A DNA stretch of 64,000 nt, from contig NZ_JRUD01000007.1 of the NCBI RefSeq assembly GCF_000802425.1, positions 1 through 64,000 of the forward strand, given 5' to 3'. The position numbers were made by a program, and so were the translations under genes. Positions 8,619 through 18,906 of the stretch are shown piece by piece. Each line of letters begins with the position of its first letter. The first letter of the stretch is position 1. The stretch comes from Pseudomonas flexibilis. GTDB taxonomy: Bacteria; Pseudomonadota; Gammaproteobacteria; Pseudomonadales; Pseudomonadaceae. The notes beneath the pieces were generated by a model. That model ran no database searches. It was not told the origin of the DNA and saw only the letters and a program-made list of their open reading frames with translations.

Positions 8619-10059
8619 ACGGTTCTGGGCGCGCCTGGCGGCCCACAGCGGGACGGCGCTGAGTGACGGCGAGCGCCGGCTCGACTATGCCGCGCTGCTG
8701 GACGAAATCGATGCCCGGGTCGAACGCCTGCGGGCCTGGGAGGTGCGGCGCGTGGCGCTGGCGCTGGACAACGGCCTGGAGTGGGCGCTATGGGATCTGG
8801 CGCTGCTGCGCGCGGGACTCGTCTGCGTGCCGCTGCCGGGCTTCTTCTCCGATGACCAGCAGATCCACGTGCTGCAGGACGCCGGCGTCGACGCGCTGCT
8901 CGGCGCGCACAGTCCGGCTAGCCAGGCCTGCGGCTTCCGCGAGGAAGGCGGGCTGCTGCGCCGCGCGCCGGCCCGCCAGGCGGAACTGCCGCCCGGCACC
9001 TGCAAGATCACCTACACCTCGGGCACCACCGGCCAGCCCAAGGGCGTCTGCCTCGACGCCGACACCCTGCTGCGCGTGGCCGACAGCCTGGAGCGGGCCA
9101 GCCGCAGCCGCCAGGTCACGCGCCATCTGTGCGTGCTGCCGCTGGCCACGCTGCTGGAGAACCTCGCCGGCATTTACGCCCCGTTGCTGGCCGGCGCCGC
9201 CGTGGAGCTGCGCCCGCTGGCGCAGGTCGGGCTGCAGGGCGCCAGCGGCTTCGACGTGGCGCGTTTCCTGGCGCTGCTGCATGCGGTGCGCCCCAACAGC
9301 CTGATACTGCTGCCGCAGCTGCTGCTGGCGCTGGTGACGGCGGCGGAGCAGGGCGTGGCGCTGCCGGATTCGCTGCGCTTCGTCGCCGTCGGCGGCGGGC
9401 GCGTGGCGCCGCAGCTGCTGGAGTGGGCCGACCGCCTGGGCCTGCCGGTATTCGAGGGCTACGGACTGTCCGAGTGCGCCTCGGTGGTGTGCCTGAACAC
9501 CCCCGAGGCGCGCCGCATCGGCAGCGTCGGCCGGCCGTTGCCCCACGTTGAGCTGCGCCTGGCCGAGGACGGCGAAGTCTGGGTGCGCGGCGCGCGCATG
9601 CTCGGTTACCTGGGCGAGCCGCCGCTGTCCGGCGACTGGCTGGCCACCGGCGACCTGGGCGAACTGCAGGACGGCTTCCTGACCCTGCGCGGACGCAAGA
9701 AGCACCAGTTCGTGACCGCCTACGGCCGCAACGTCAACCCGGAATGGGTCGAGGCCGAGCTGGTCCAGCAACTGCCCATCGCCCAGGCCTGGCTGCACGG
9801 CGAGGCGCTGCCGTGCAACGTCGCCGTGCTGGTGCCGCGCCGCGCCGACTGCCCGGACGCGCAACTGGCCGAGGCGGTCGCCGCGGTCAACCGCACGCTG
9901 CCCGACTACGCCCGCGTGCACCGCTGGCTGCGCGCCGCACAACCCTTCAGCGCCGACAACGGCCTGGCCACCCGCAACGGGCGGCTGCGTCGTGCCGCGC
10001 TGCTCGACCATTACCAAGCGGCCCTGGCGGGCCTGCTGACTTCCCCCTGCGGAGAGTGA
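8602..10059 (+). CDS. AMP-binding acyl-CoA synthetase / acyl-adenylating enzyme
   Basis: A 485-residue ANL-superfamily protein that should activate a carboxylic acid, probably a fatty acid, as acyl-AMP. The P-loop motif TYTSGTTGQPKGV, the A5-type motif YGLSECASV and the hinge region ATGDLGEL...LRGRKK are all present. At the C-terminus the A10 position normally held by the catalytic Lys reads NGRLRR, with Arg instead of Lys; this may slow or alter the adenylation step. The ATG at 8602 has CGGAGG upstream and overlaps the preceding gene. At 485 residues it is compact compared with typical long-chain synthetases. Whether the product goes to CoA or straight to a partner enzyme cannot be told. Confidence 0.8.
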   Translation: MPSAAERFWARLAAHSGTALSDGERRLDYAALLDEIDARVERLRAWEVRRVALALDNGLEWALWDLALLRAGLVCVPLPGFFSDDQQIHVLQDAGVDALLGAHSPASQACGFREEGGLLRRAPARQAELPPGTCKITYTSGTTGQPKGVCLDADTLLRVADSLERASRSRQVTRHLCVLPLATLLENLAGIYAPLLAGAAVELRPLAQVGLQGASGFDVARFLALLHAVRPNSLILLPQLLLALVTAAEQGVALPDSLRFVAVGGGRVAPQLLEWADRLGLPVFEGYGLSECASVVCLNTPEARRIGSVGRPLPHVELRLAEDGEVWVRGARMLGYLGEPPLSGDWLATGDLGELQDGFLTLRGRKKHQFVTAYGRNVNPEWVEAELVQQLPIAQAWLHGEALPCNVAVLVPRRADCPDAQLAEAVAAVNRTLPDYARVHRWLRAAQPFSADNGLATRNGRLRRAALLDHYQAALAGLLTSPCGE

Positions 10060-10062
10060 CCC

Positions 10063-10731
10063 ATGGAGTTCTTCGACGAGCTGCAACACCAGACCGAGGC
10101 CGAGCGTGCCTACCTGCTCGGCGCGCCGATCATCCGGAGTGCCCTGGACGGCACCGCCAGCCTGGACAGCTACATCGCCTTCCTGAGCGAGGCCTACCAC
10201 CACGTGAAGCACACCGTGCCGCTGCTGATGGCCTGCGGTGCCCGGCTGCCGGAGCGGCTGGAATGGCTGCGCAGCGCGGTAGCCGAATACATCGAGGAGG
10301 AGATCGGCCACCAGGAATGGATTCTCAACGACATCCGCGCCTGCGGCGGCGATGCCGAGGCGGTGCGCAACGGCCAGCCGAGCCTGCCCACCGAGCTGAT
10401 GGTCGCCTACGTCTACGACCGTATCGCCCGCGACAACCCGGTGAGCTTCTTCGGCATGGTCAACGTGCTGGAGGGCACCAGCATCGCCCTGGCCACCCAG
10501 GCCGCCGAGGTGCTGCGCACCAGCCTGCAACTGCCGCCCCAGGCCTTCAGCTACCTGACCTCCCACGGCAGCCTGGACATCAGCCATGTGGAATTCTTCC
10601 GCACGCTGATGAACCGCCTCGACGACGCCGACGACCGCGCCGCCGTGGTGCATACCGCGCGGGTGGTGTACCGCCTGTACGGCGACCTGTTCCACAGCCT
10701 GCCGGTGGAGGTGCGCCATGCGACTCGCTGA
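10063..10731 (+). CDS. Haem-oxygenase-like di-iron oxidase (iron-containing redox enzyme)
   Basis: A 222-residue all-helical protein of the TENA/PqqC-like iron-containing redox enzyme family, to which UndA and other HDO enzymes belong. All six expected metal ligands can be placed: E43, E80 and H83 (ExxH), E137, D172 and H175. Known relatives use two irons and O2 to oxidise fatty acids or amino acids, for example UndA making 1-undecene from lauric acid. It follows the acyl-adenylating gene by 3 bases and overlaps the SDR, so a fatty-acyl or acyl-amino substrate is a reasonable guess. The chemistry itself is unknown. Confidence 0.8.
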   Translation: MEFFDELQHQTEAERAYLLGAPIIRSALDGTASLDSYIAFLSEAYHHVKHTVPLLMACGARLPERLEWLRSAVAEYIEEEIGHQEWILNDIRACGGDAEAVRNGQPSLPTELMVAYVYDRIARDNPVSFFGMVNVLEGTSIALATQAAEVLRTSLQLPPQAFSYLTSHGSLDISHVEFFRTLMNRLDDADDRAAVVHTARVVYRLYGDLFHSLPVEVRHATR

Positions 10732-11548
10732 CTGCCGGCTGCTGGTGACCGGTGCCAGCGGCGGCATCGGCCAGGCGCTGGTCGAGCGGTTGTGTGGCGG
10801 CGGCGCCCGGCTGCTGCTGGTCGGCCGCGATTACGCCGCGCTGGAACAGCTGGCCGAGCGCTTTCCCGGCCAGGTGGAGACCGTCTGCGCCGACCTGGCC
10901 AGCCCGGCCGACCGTCAGCGGGTGCTGATCGCCGCCCGCCACTTCGAGGATTTCAACGGGGTGATCAGCGCCGCCGGGATCAACAGCTTCAGCCTGTTCG
11001 AGGAGCAGGACGAGGCGTCCATCGAGCGGCTGATCAGCGTGAACGTCACCGCCACCTTGCAGTTGCTGCGTCTGCTGCTGCCGGAACTGCGCCGCGCGCC
11101 GCGCGCGCTGGTGATCAACCTGGGCTCCACCTTCGGCTCGCTCGGCTACCCGGGCTTTGCGGCCTACTGCGCCAGCAAGTTCGCCCTGCGCGGCTTCAGC
11201 GAGGCCTTGCGCCGCGAGATGGCCGACACCGCCGTCCGGGTGCTGTACATCGCGCCGCGCGCCACCCGCACGGCGATGAACGCCGGGCCGGTGGTGGCCA
11301 TGAACGATGCGCTGGGCGTGGCCATGGACGATCCCCGCCGGGTGGCGGGGCAGATCGCCCGGGCCATTGAGGCCGAGCGCGAGGAGCTCTACCTCGGCTG
11401 GCCGGAGCGCTTCTTCGTGTTCCTCAACCAGTTGCTACCCCGGCTGGTCGACCGCGCGCTGCAGCGCCAGTTGCCGGTCATCCGCCGCTTCGCCCATGGG
11501 GCGGAGCCTGCCGTGCCCACTTCCTCTTCCGGAGAACAACATCCATGA
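10718..11548 (+). CDS. Short-chain dehydrogenase/reductase
   Basis: A 276-residue classical SDR. The NAD(P) motif GASGGIG is at about 12-18, the catalytic Ser in INLGSTFGSLGYPG, and the Tyr-Lys pair in YCASKFALRGFSEALRREM. The sequence resembles SDRs that act on fatty-acyl chains or ketones. It overlaps the di-iron oxidase gene by 14 bases and the TPR gene by 4 (ATGA), so it is translationally coupled in the five-gene operon. It could reduce or oxidise the product of the di-iron step; this is inferred from order only. Confidence 0.85.
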   Translation: MRLADCRLLVTGASGGIGQALVERLCGGGARLLLVGRDYAALEQLAERFPGQVETVCADLASPADRQRVLIAARHFEDFNGVISAAGINSFSLFEEQDEASIERLISVNVTATLQLLRLLLPELRRAPRALVINLGSTFGSLGYPGFAAYCASKFALRGFSEALRREMADTAVRVLYIAPRATRTAMNAGPVVAMNDALGVAMDDPRRVAGQIARAIEAEREELYLGWPERFFVFLNQLLPRLVDRALQRQLPVIRRFAHGAEPAVPTSSSGEQHP

Positions 11549-12195
11549 CTATCCGCCACGGTATTTGCGCCGTCCTGCTGGCCTTGGCCAGCTCGTCCGT
11601 CTTCGCCCTCGACGCGGCCGGCGAACAGGAGCTCGCGCGTCTGCAGGAGCGCTGGGCGCAGATCAACTACGAGCTGCCCGAGGCGCGCCGCGAGGCGGCC
11701 TTCGAACAGCTCGCCAGCCAGGCCGAAGCCGCCACGCGGCGCAACCCCGACTCGGCGGAGCTGAAGAGCTGGCAGGGCATCATCCTCAGCACCTGGGCCG
11801 GCGCCAAGGGCGGTCTGGGCGCGCTGGGGCTGGCCAAACGGGCGCGCACGGCCTTCGAAGAGTCGCTGGCGCTCGATCCGCAGGCCCTCGACGGCTCTGC
11901 CTACACCAGCCTGGCCACCCTGTACTACCAGGTGCCCGGCTGGCCGATCGGCTTCGGTGACAAGGCCAAGGCCGCCGAACTGTTCGACCAGGCGCTGCGC
12001 CTGAATCCGAACGGTCTGGACAGCAACTACTTCCACGCTGATTTCCTGTTCCGCGAGGGCCACTACCGGGAGGCCCGCGCGGCGCTGGAGAAGGCGCTGG
12101 CCGCACCCGACCGGCCGGGCCGCGCGCTGGCCGATGCCGGACGACGCGAGGAAGCACAACGCCTGCTGCAGCGGGTCGAAGAAGAACTGGAATAA
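11545..12195 (+). CDS. Exported TPR protein
   Basis: A 216-residue protein with a Sec signal peptide (cleavage near SVFA-LD, residue 22). Helical TPR-like repeats follow, seen best around TAFEESLALDPQALDGSAYTSLA and AAELFDQALRLNPNGLDSNY. The middle segment GAKGGLGALGLAKRA resembles TRAP-type periplasmic TPR scaffolds. It is the last gene of the operon, overlapping the SDR stop. As the only exported product of the operon it may be a periplasmic partner for the product or for the cell envelope. No enzyme domain is seen. Confidence 0.75.
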   Translation: MTIRHGICAVLLALASSSVFALDAAGEQELARLQERWAQINYELPEARREAAFEQLASQAEAATRRNPDSAELKSWQGIILSTWAGAKGGLGALGLAKRARTAFEESLALDPQALDGSAYTSLATLYYQVPGWPIGFGDKAKAAELFDQALRLNPNGLDSNYFHADFLFREGHYREARAALEKALAAPDRPGRALADAGRREEAQRLLQRVEEELE

Positions 12196-12203
12196 AGACG
12201 GCG

Positions 12204-12222
12204 CCCGGCGTTGAATGCCGGG
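12204..12222 (+). other. Hairpin between the five-gene operon and its two-component genes
   Basis: CCCGGC and GCCGGG pair around a 7-base loop in the 54-base gap before the response regulator. There is no T run, so it is not a clear intrinsic terminator; it could lower read-through into the regulator genes. Confidence 0.35.
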
Positions 12223-12249
12223 AACGCCCGGCATGGTGGAAACCGCCTT

Positions 12250-12909
12250 ATGCGCATTCTGTTGGTGGAAGACGATCCGGCGCTCGGCGAGGGCATCCGT
12301 ACGGCCCTCAAGCCCGAGGCCTACACGGTGGACTGGCTGCGCGACGGCGCCTCGGCGCTGCACGCGCTCAGTCACGAGAGCTTCGATCTGGCCATCCTCG
12401 ACCTGGGCCTGCCGCGCCTTGATGGCCTGCAGGTGCTCCGCCGCCTGCGCGCCGCCGCCAATCCGGTGCCGGTGCTGGTGCTCACCGCCCGCGACGCGAC
12501 CAGCGACCGCATCGCCGGGCTGGATGCCGGCGCCGATGACTATCTGGTCAAGCCGTTCGATGTGGAGGAGCTCAAGGCCCGGCTGCGCGCGCTGCTGCGG
12601 CGCAGCTTCAGCCGCCCGCAGCCGGTGCTCGAGTATCGGGGCATTCGCCTGGACCCGGTGACCCAGCAGGTCAGCTACCAGGGCCGGGAGATCGGCCTGC
12701 CGCGCAAGGAATACCTGCTGCTGCACGAACTGCTGGCCCAGCCGGGGCGGGTGCTGACCCGCGACCGACTGGGGCAGGTGCTGTATGGCTGGGACCAGGA
12801 GGTGGAGAGCAATGCCCTGGAGGTGCATATCCACCACCTGCGCCGCAAGTTCTTTCCTGAGCTGATCCGCACGGTGCGCGGTGTCGGCTATCTGGTGGAA
12901 AAATGCTGA
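12250..12909 (+). CDS. OmpR-family response regulator, PmrA/QseB type
   Basis: A 219-residue regulator. The receiver domain (1-115) has acidic residues D8/D9, phosphoacceptor D51 (in LDLGLPRLDG), T79 and K101 (VKPFD). The C-terminal winged helix follows (about 125-219), with the typical EVHIHHLRRK segment. The closest types are PmrA, QseB and ColR-like regulators. The ATG at 12250 is preferred over an in-frame ATG at 12211, since MRILLVEDD is the normal start. It overlaps the kinase by 7 bases. The 6-5-6 repeats before the five-gene operon and before cytochrome b561 are the natural targets. Confidence 0.9.
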   Translation: MRILLVEDDPALGEGIRTALKPEAYTVDWLRDGASALHALSHESFDLAILDLGLPRLDGLQVLRRLRAAANPVPVLVLTARDATSDRIAGLDAGADDYLVKPFDVEELKARLRALLRRSFSRPQPVLEYRGIRLDPVTQQVSYQGREIGLPRKEYLLLHELLAQPGRVLTRDRLGQVLYGWDQEVESNALEVHIHHLRRKFFPELIRTVRGVGYLVEKC

Positions 12910-14339
12910 AGCTGTCGATCCGCACCCGCACCCTGGTGCTGGTCCTGGGCACCCTGGCCCTGGGTCTGACCCTGGTTGCCCAGCAGAGCTACCGCGACGC
13001 CCGCCACGAGATCGAGGAGCTGTTCGATGCCCAGCTGGCGCAGAGCGCCCGGCTGTTGCAGGGCATGCTGCGCAGCGGCCAGGAACCGGGGCGGCTGGCC
13101 GAGCTGCAGGCCGCGCTCGATGAAGCGGTGCGCTACCGGCGCGACGCGGGCGCGGTGCTTGCCGGGCATGCCTACGAAAGCAAGCTGGGCTTCCAGGCCT
13201 ACGACGGCCAGGGGCGGCTGTTGTTGCGCTCGTCGAGCGCGCCGGACGAGTCGCTGCTGGAACTGCTGGGCGGACAGGCGGGTTTCCACGACTTGCGTCT
13301 GGGCGACTACCAGTGGCGGCTGTTCCTGCTGGATGGCAGCCGCGACGGCCTGCGCATCCTGGTCGGCGAGCGCGACGACGTGCGCGGCGAGCTGGTGGGC
13401 AAGATCGCCCGGCGCAGCCTGCTGCCCGACCTGATCGGCCTGCCGCTGGTTGCCTTGTTGGTCTGGCTGGCGGTGGGCTGGGGTCTGCGGCCGCTGGCGC
13501 GCATGGCGCATCTGCTGCGCAGCCGCGACGCCGCCGACCTGTCGCCGCTCCTGCTGGCGCCCTTGCCGCGCGAGCTGGAGCCGGTGGCGGCCTCGCTGAA
13601 CCGGCTGCTGCACCAGCTCAACCAGCTGATCGTGCGGGAGAAGCGCTTCATCGCCGATGCCGCCCACGAACTGCGCACGCCGCTGGCGGTGCTGCGCATC
13701 CATGCCCAGAACGCGCTCGGCGCGGCCGATGCGGCGGAACGCGAGCGCGCCTTGCGGCTGCTGATCGGCGGCGTCGATCGCACCACCCGGGTGGTGACGC
13801 AGCTGCTCACCCTGGCCCGCCTGGAGCCCGACGCCCAGCGCGTGCACCGCCAGCCCGTGGACGTCGGCGCGCTGGCCCGCGAAACCCTGGCCGAGTTGAC
13901 CCCGCTGGCGCTCAGTCGCGATCAGGAACTGACCCTGGAAGACGAGTGCAACGGCGACCGCCTGCTGCGCGGCGATGCAGCCAGCCTGGCCACGCTGCTG
14001 CAGAACCTGGTCGGCAACGCGTTGCAGTACACCCCGGCGGGCGGCCGCATCCAGGTCAGCCTGGGCACCACGGCGCAGGGCCTGCAGCTGGTGGTGGATG
14101 ACAGCGGGCCGGGTGTGCCGGCCGAGCTGCGCCCGCAGCTGCTGGAACGCTTCTTCCGGCTGGGCGAGGGGGAGGGCGCCGGGCTCGGCCTGGCCATCGT
14201 CGCACGCATCGCCGAGCTGCACGGCGCCGGGCTGGCGCTGCTGGACTCGCCGCTGGGCGGGCTGCGGGTGGTGGTGAGCTTCCCGGCCGAGGCCGCTGCG
14301 TCGCCCCCCGCTAAGCTTCGGTTAAGCAACGCTCGCTAG
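12903..14339 (+). CDS. Sensor histidine kinase, partner of the adjacent regulator
   Basis: A 478-residue inner-membrane kinase. TM1 is at about 10-26, a periplasmic sensor of roughly 145 residues follows, then TM2 at about 172-195, HAMP, and HisKA with H255 in DAAHELRTPL. The ATPase domain shows N-box GNALQYTPAGG, G1 DSGPGVP and G2 GAGLGLAIVARI. The layout matches PmrB/QseC-type kinases. The sensor domain lacks an obvious metal-binding motif, so the signal is unknown. A copy of the predicted operator lies inside its 3' end, driving the next gene. Confidence 0.9.
   Translation: MLKLSIRTRTLVLVLGTLALGLTLVAQQSYRDARHEIEELFDAQLAQSARLLQGMLRSGQEPGRLAELQAALDEAVRYRRDAGAVLAGHAYESKLGFQAYDGQGRLLLRSSSAPDESLLELLGGQAGFHDLRLGDYQWRLFLLDGSRDGLRILVGERDDVRGELVGKIARRSLLPDLIGLPLVALLVWLAVGWGLRPLARMAHLLRSRDAADLSPLLLAPLPRELEPVAASLNRLLHQLNQLIVREKRFIADAAHELRTPLAVLRIHAQNALGAADAAERERALRLLIGGVDRTTRVVTQLLTLARLEPDAQRVHRQPVDVGALARETLAELTPLALSRDQELTLEDECNGDRLLRGDAASLATLLQNLVGNALQYTPAGGRIQVSLGTTAQGLQLVVDDSGPGVPAELRPQLLERFFRLGEGEGAGLGLAIVARIAELHGAGLALLDSPLGGLRVVVSFPAEAAASPPAKLRLSNAR
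14310..14326 (+). promoter_or_regulatory. Predicted response-regulator operator, second copy
   Basis: GCTAAG-N5-GTTAAG, inside the last codons of the histidine kinase and 47 bases before the cytochrome b561 start. It shares the half-site and spacing pattern with the site at 7870-7886, which supports a common regulator. Confidence 0.5.
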
Positions 14340-14372
14340 CCTGCCGGTATCCCATCCGCGAGGAGTACCGCA

Positions 14373-14894
14373 ATGAACACGCAACGCTACAGCCCCCTGA
14401 GCATCGGCCTGCACTGGCTGATGCTGCTGCTGATCGCGGCGGTGTACGCCACCATCGAGCTGAAGGGCAACTTTCCCAAGGGCAGCGAGCCGCGCGAGCT
14501 GCTCAAGCACTGGCACTTCATGCTGGGCCTGAGCGTGTTCGCGCTGGTCTGGCTGCGCCTTTTGGCGCGGTTGATCAAACCGGTGCGGCCGGAACCCGGC
14601 GCGCTGCACCTGCTGGGGCGGCTGATGCACCTAGCGCTATACGCATTCATGATCGGCCTGCCGCTACTCGGCTGGCTGACCCTGAGCGCCGCCGGCAAGC
14701 CGGTGCCGTTCTTCGGCCTGGAGCTGCCAGCGCTGCTGCCGGCTGACCAGGACCGCGCCGGCCAGCTCAAGGAACTGCACGAAACCGTTGCCCAGGCCGG
14801 TTACTGGCTGATCGGCCTGCACGCGGTGGCGGCGCTGTTCCATCACTATGTGCTGCGTGACCAAACCCTGCGGCGCATGCTGCCCGGAGCCTGA
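14373..14894 (+). CDS. Cytochrome b561 family protein
   Basis: A 173-residue four-helix membrane protein of the prokaryotic b561 family, which moves electrons between the quinone pool and periplasmic acceptors. Candidate haem ligands are His in IGLHWLMLLL (helix 1), LKHWHFMLG (helix 2), GRLMHLALYAFM (helix 3) and IGLHAVAALFHHYV (helix 4). The RBS is GAGGAG. It ends on the first base of the next ATPase gene, so the two are probably co-transcribed. In enteric bacteria similar proteins protect against superoxide; no specific role can be read here. Confidence 0.9.
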   Translation: MNTQRYSPLSIGLHWLMLLLIAAVYATIELKGNFPKGSEPRELLKHWHFMLGLSVFALVWLRLLARLIKPVRPEPGALHLLGRLMHLALYAFMIGLPLLGWLTLSAAGKPVPFFGLELPALLPADQDRAGQLKELHETVAQAGYWLIGLHAVAALFHHYVLRDQTLRRMLPGA

Positions 14895-17176
14895 TGCCAA
14901 CCGCCCGCCTGCCTGCCTGGTTCAACCCGCTGCTCCTGTTGGTGGCCCTGCTGGCAGTGCCGGTCGGGCTGCTGGCGCCCGAGCGGGCGGCGCGCTGGGT
15001 GTGGACGGCCAGCGCCTTGCTGGCGGCGGCGGTGCTGCTGGCAGAGATCCTGGTGCGGCTGTTGCGCCGCGAGGTGGGCGTCGACCTGATCGCGCTGCTG
15101 GCCATCCTCGCCGCCCTGGCGGTCGACGAGGCGCTGGTCGCGGCGATCATCGCGCTGATGCTGGCCGGCGGCCGCCTGCTGGAGTCCTGGACCGAGCAGC
15201 GCGCCGAACGCGAGCTGCACCGCCTGGTCGACCGGGCGCCGCGCCAGGCCTGGCGTTACCGGGACGATGCGCTGGAGCAGATTCCTGTGGAGCAGGTGGC
15301 GCCGGGCGACACCCTGCTGGTGCGTCTGGGCGAAGTGGTGCCGGTGGATGGCGAGGTGCTGCTCGGCGAAGCGGTCCTCGATGAGTCGGCGCTGACCGGC
15401 GAAGCCCTGCCGGTGCGCCGCCATGCCGGCGAGACGGTGCGCAGCGGGGTGGTCAACGCCGGCGCGCCGTTCGACCTGCGCGCAAGCCGGCCGGCGCAGC
15501 AGAGCACCTATGCCGGCATCGTGGCGATGGTCGAGGCGGCGCGCGGTTCGCGGGCGCCCTTCGTGCGGCTGGCCGACCGCTACGCGCTCGCGCTGATCCC
15601 GCTGACCCTGGGGCTGGCCGGGCTGGCCTGGTGGCTCAGCGGCGACGTGTTGCGCGCCCTGGCGGTGCTGGTGGTGGCCACGCCCTGTCCGCTGATCCTC
15701 GCCGCGCCGGTGGCGATCATCGCCGGCATCTCGCGCAGCGCACGGCGCGGCGTGCTGATCAAGGATGGCGCCACCCTGGAGGCGCTGGCGCTGGCCCGGC
15801 GCTTCTTCTTCGACAAGACCGGCACCCTGACCGCCGGCAACGTGACCCTCGACGCCGTGGAAAGCGCCGGCCGGCTTCCGCCGGCCCGGCTGCTGGCCCT
15901 GGGCGCGGCGCTGGCCCAGGCCTCCCCGCATCTGGTGTCGCGGGCGCTGGTGCGCGCGGCTGCCGAGCAGGGACTGAGCCTGGTCACGCCACGCGCGGTA
16001 CACGAGGTGCCGGGCGCCGGGCTCAGCGGCCAGGTGGACGGCCATCACATCGCCTTCGGCAGCTTCGATTACGTGGCGCAGGGCGCGGTGGTCAGTCCCG
16101 GGATCGAGACGCTGCGCCGGCGCATGGCTTATGAGCTGGCCGCCGGCAGTTTCATTGCCGTGGACGGCCAGATCGAAGGGGTGGCGCTGTTCTCCGACCG
16201 GCTGCGCCTGGAAACCCCCTATACCCTGCGGGCGCTGCGGCGTGCCGGGGTCGAGCGGATGGTCATGTTGACCGGCGACCAGCGGGAGGCCGCCGAGGTG
16301 ATCGGCCGCGCCGCCGGGGTTGATGAGGTGTGCGCCGGCCTGACGCCGCTGCAGAAGGTCGAGGCGGTGGCTCAGGGCCGCCACCAGGGCCACACCGCGA
16401 TGGTCGGCGACGGCATCAACGATGCGCCGGCGCTGGCCGCCGCGGATGTCGGCATCGCCCTGGCGGCGGGTGGCGGCACGGCCTCCTCGGAGGCGGCCAG
16501 CGTGGTGCTGCTGGTGGATCGCCTGGACCGCATCCCGGAAATCCTGCTGATCGCGCGGCGCTCGCGGCGCATCGCCGTGCAGAGCGTGACGGTGGGCATG
16601 GGCCTGTCGCTGCTGGCCATGCTCTTCGCGGCGCTGGGCATGCTGCCGCCGCTGGCCGGCGCGTTGCTGCAGGAAGGCATCGACGTGCTGGTCATCCTCA
16701 ACGCCTTGCGCGCCCTGCGTGGCGGCCGGCGGATCGCCGCGACGGCGCTGGACAGCGAGCAGGTGGAGCGCCTGCGCCAGGGACACGCCGCGCTGGCGCC
16801 CCTGCTGATCCGGGTGCACCGGCTGGCACAGCGGCTGACCAGCCTGCCGGCGGCACAGGCCGGGCGGGAATTGCGCGAGCTGTTGGGGGATTTGCAGGAA
16901 CAGCTGCTGCCCCACGAGCGCGAGGACGAGGATGCGCTGTTCCCGCGCCTGGCGAACCACCTGGCCGGGGAGGACCCGCTCGCCGCGCTGAGCCACACGC
17001 ACCGGGAGATCTTCCGCCTCGGCCACCAGCTGGAGCGCATGGGCGCCGACCTGGAAGACCCGCCGAGCGCCGAGGCACTGGCCGATATCCAGCGCCTGCT
17101 GGTGCAGCTGGATACCGTGCTCGACCTGCATTTTGCCGACGAAGACGAGCTGTATCACCACCTGGATCGGCGCTGA
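14894..17176 (+). CDS. P1B-type metal ATPase with C-terminal hemerythrin domain (TPC, P1B-5-like)
   Basis: A 760-residue transition-metal pump. It lacks an N-terminal heavy-metal domain. The A domain has ALTGEA at about 166-171, and the helix-4 metal motif is TPCPL at 263-267 rather than CPC or SPC. DKTGT is at 307-311 and GDGINDAP at 506-513. Residues from about 620 to the end form a hemerythrin-like four-helix bundle with the ligand set H631, H674/E678, H701-H703, H746 and D750. TPC plus hemerythrin is the signature reported for P1B-5 pumps, linked to nickel or iron export. The N-domain HP dipeptide reads PHL. It overlaps cytochrome b561 by one base. Confidence 0.85.
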   Translation: MPTARLPAWFNPLLLLVALLAVPVGLLAPERAARWVWTASALLAAAVLLAEILVRLLRREVGVDLIALLAILAALAVDEALVAAIIALMLAGGRLLESWTEQRAERELHRLVDRAPRQAWRYRDDALEQIPVEQVAPGDTLLVRLGEVVPVDGEVLLGEAVLDESALTGEALPVRRHAGETVRSGVVNAGAPFDLRASRPAQQSTYAGIVAMVEAARGSRAPFVRLADRYALALIPLTLGLAGLAWWLSGDVLRALAVLVVATPCPLILAAPVAIIAGISRSARRGVLIKDGATLEALALARRFFFDKTGTLTAGNVTLDAVESAGRLPPARLLALGAALAQASPHLVSRALVRAAAEQGLSLVTPRAVHEVPGAGLSGQVDGHHIAFGSFDYVAQGAVVSPGIETLRRRMAYELAAGSFIAVDGQIEGVALFSDRLRLETPYTLRALRRAGVERMVMLTGDQREAAEVIGRAAGVDEVCAGLTPLQKVEAVAQGRHQGHTAMVGDGINDAPALAAADVGIALAAGGGTASSEAASVVLLVDRLDRIPEILLIARRSRRIAVQSVTVGMGLSLLAMLFAALGMLPPLAGALLQEGIDVLVILNALRALRGGRRIAATALDSEQVERLRQGHAALAPLLIRVHRLAQRLTSLPAAQAGRELRELLGDLQEQLLPHEREDEDALFPRLANHLAGEDPLAALSHTHREIFRLGHQLERMGADLEDPPSAEALADIQRLLVQLDTVLDLHFADEDELYHHLDRR

Positions 17177-17270
17177 GCGTCGCTCGGCGCGTCCATCGCC
17201 ACCCCGGAGCTTTCCCGCGCCCTTGCCACTCGAACACGCAAACCGTCCGCATCGGCGAAGGAGGCATGCC

Positions 17271-18896
<1,626 letters not shown>

Positions 18897-18906
18897 TTCC
18901 GTACCG

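Noticed and set aside
8788..10767. 659-codon minus-strand frame
   Set aside because: Antisense shadow of the acyl-adenylating and di-iron genes, with low-complexity Gln/Val/Arg-rich sequence.
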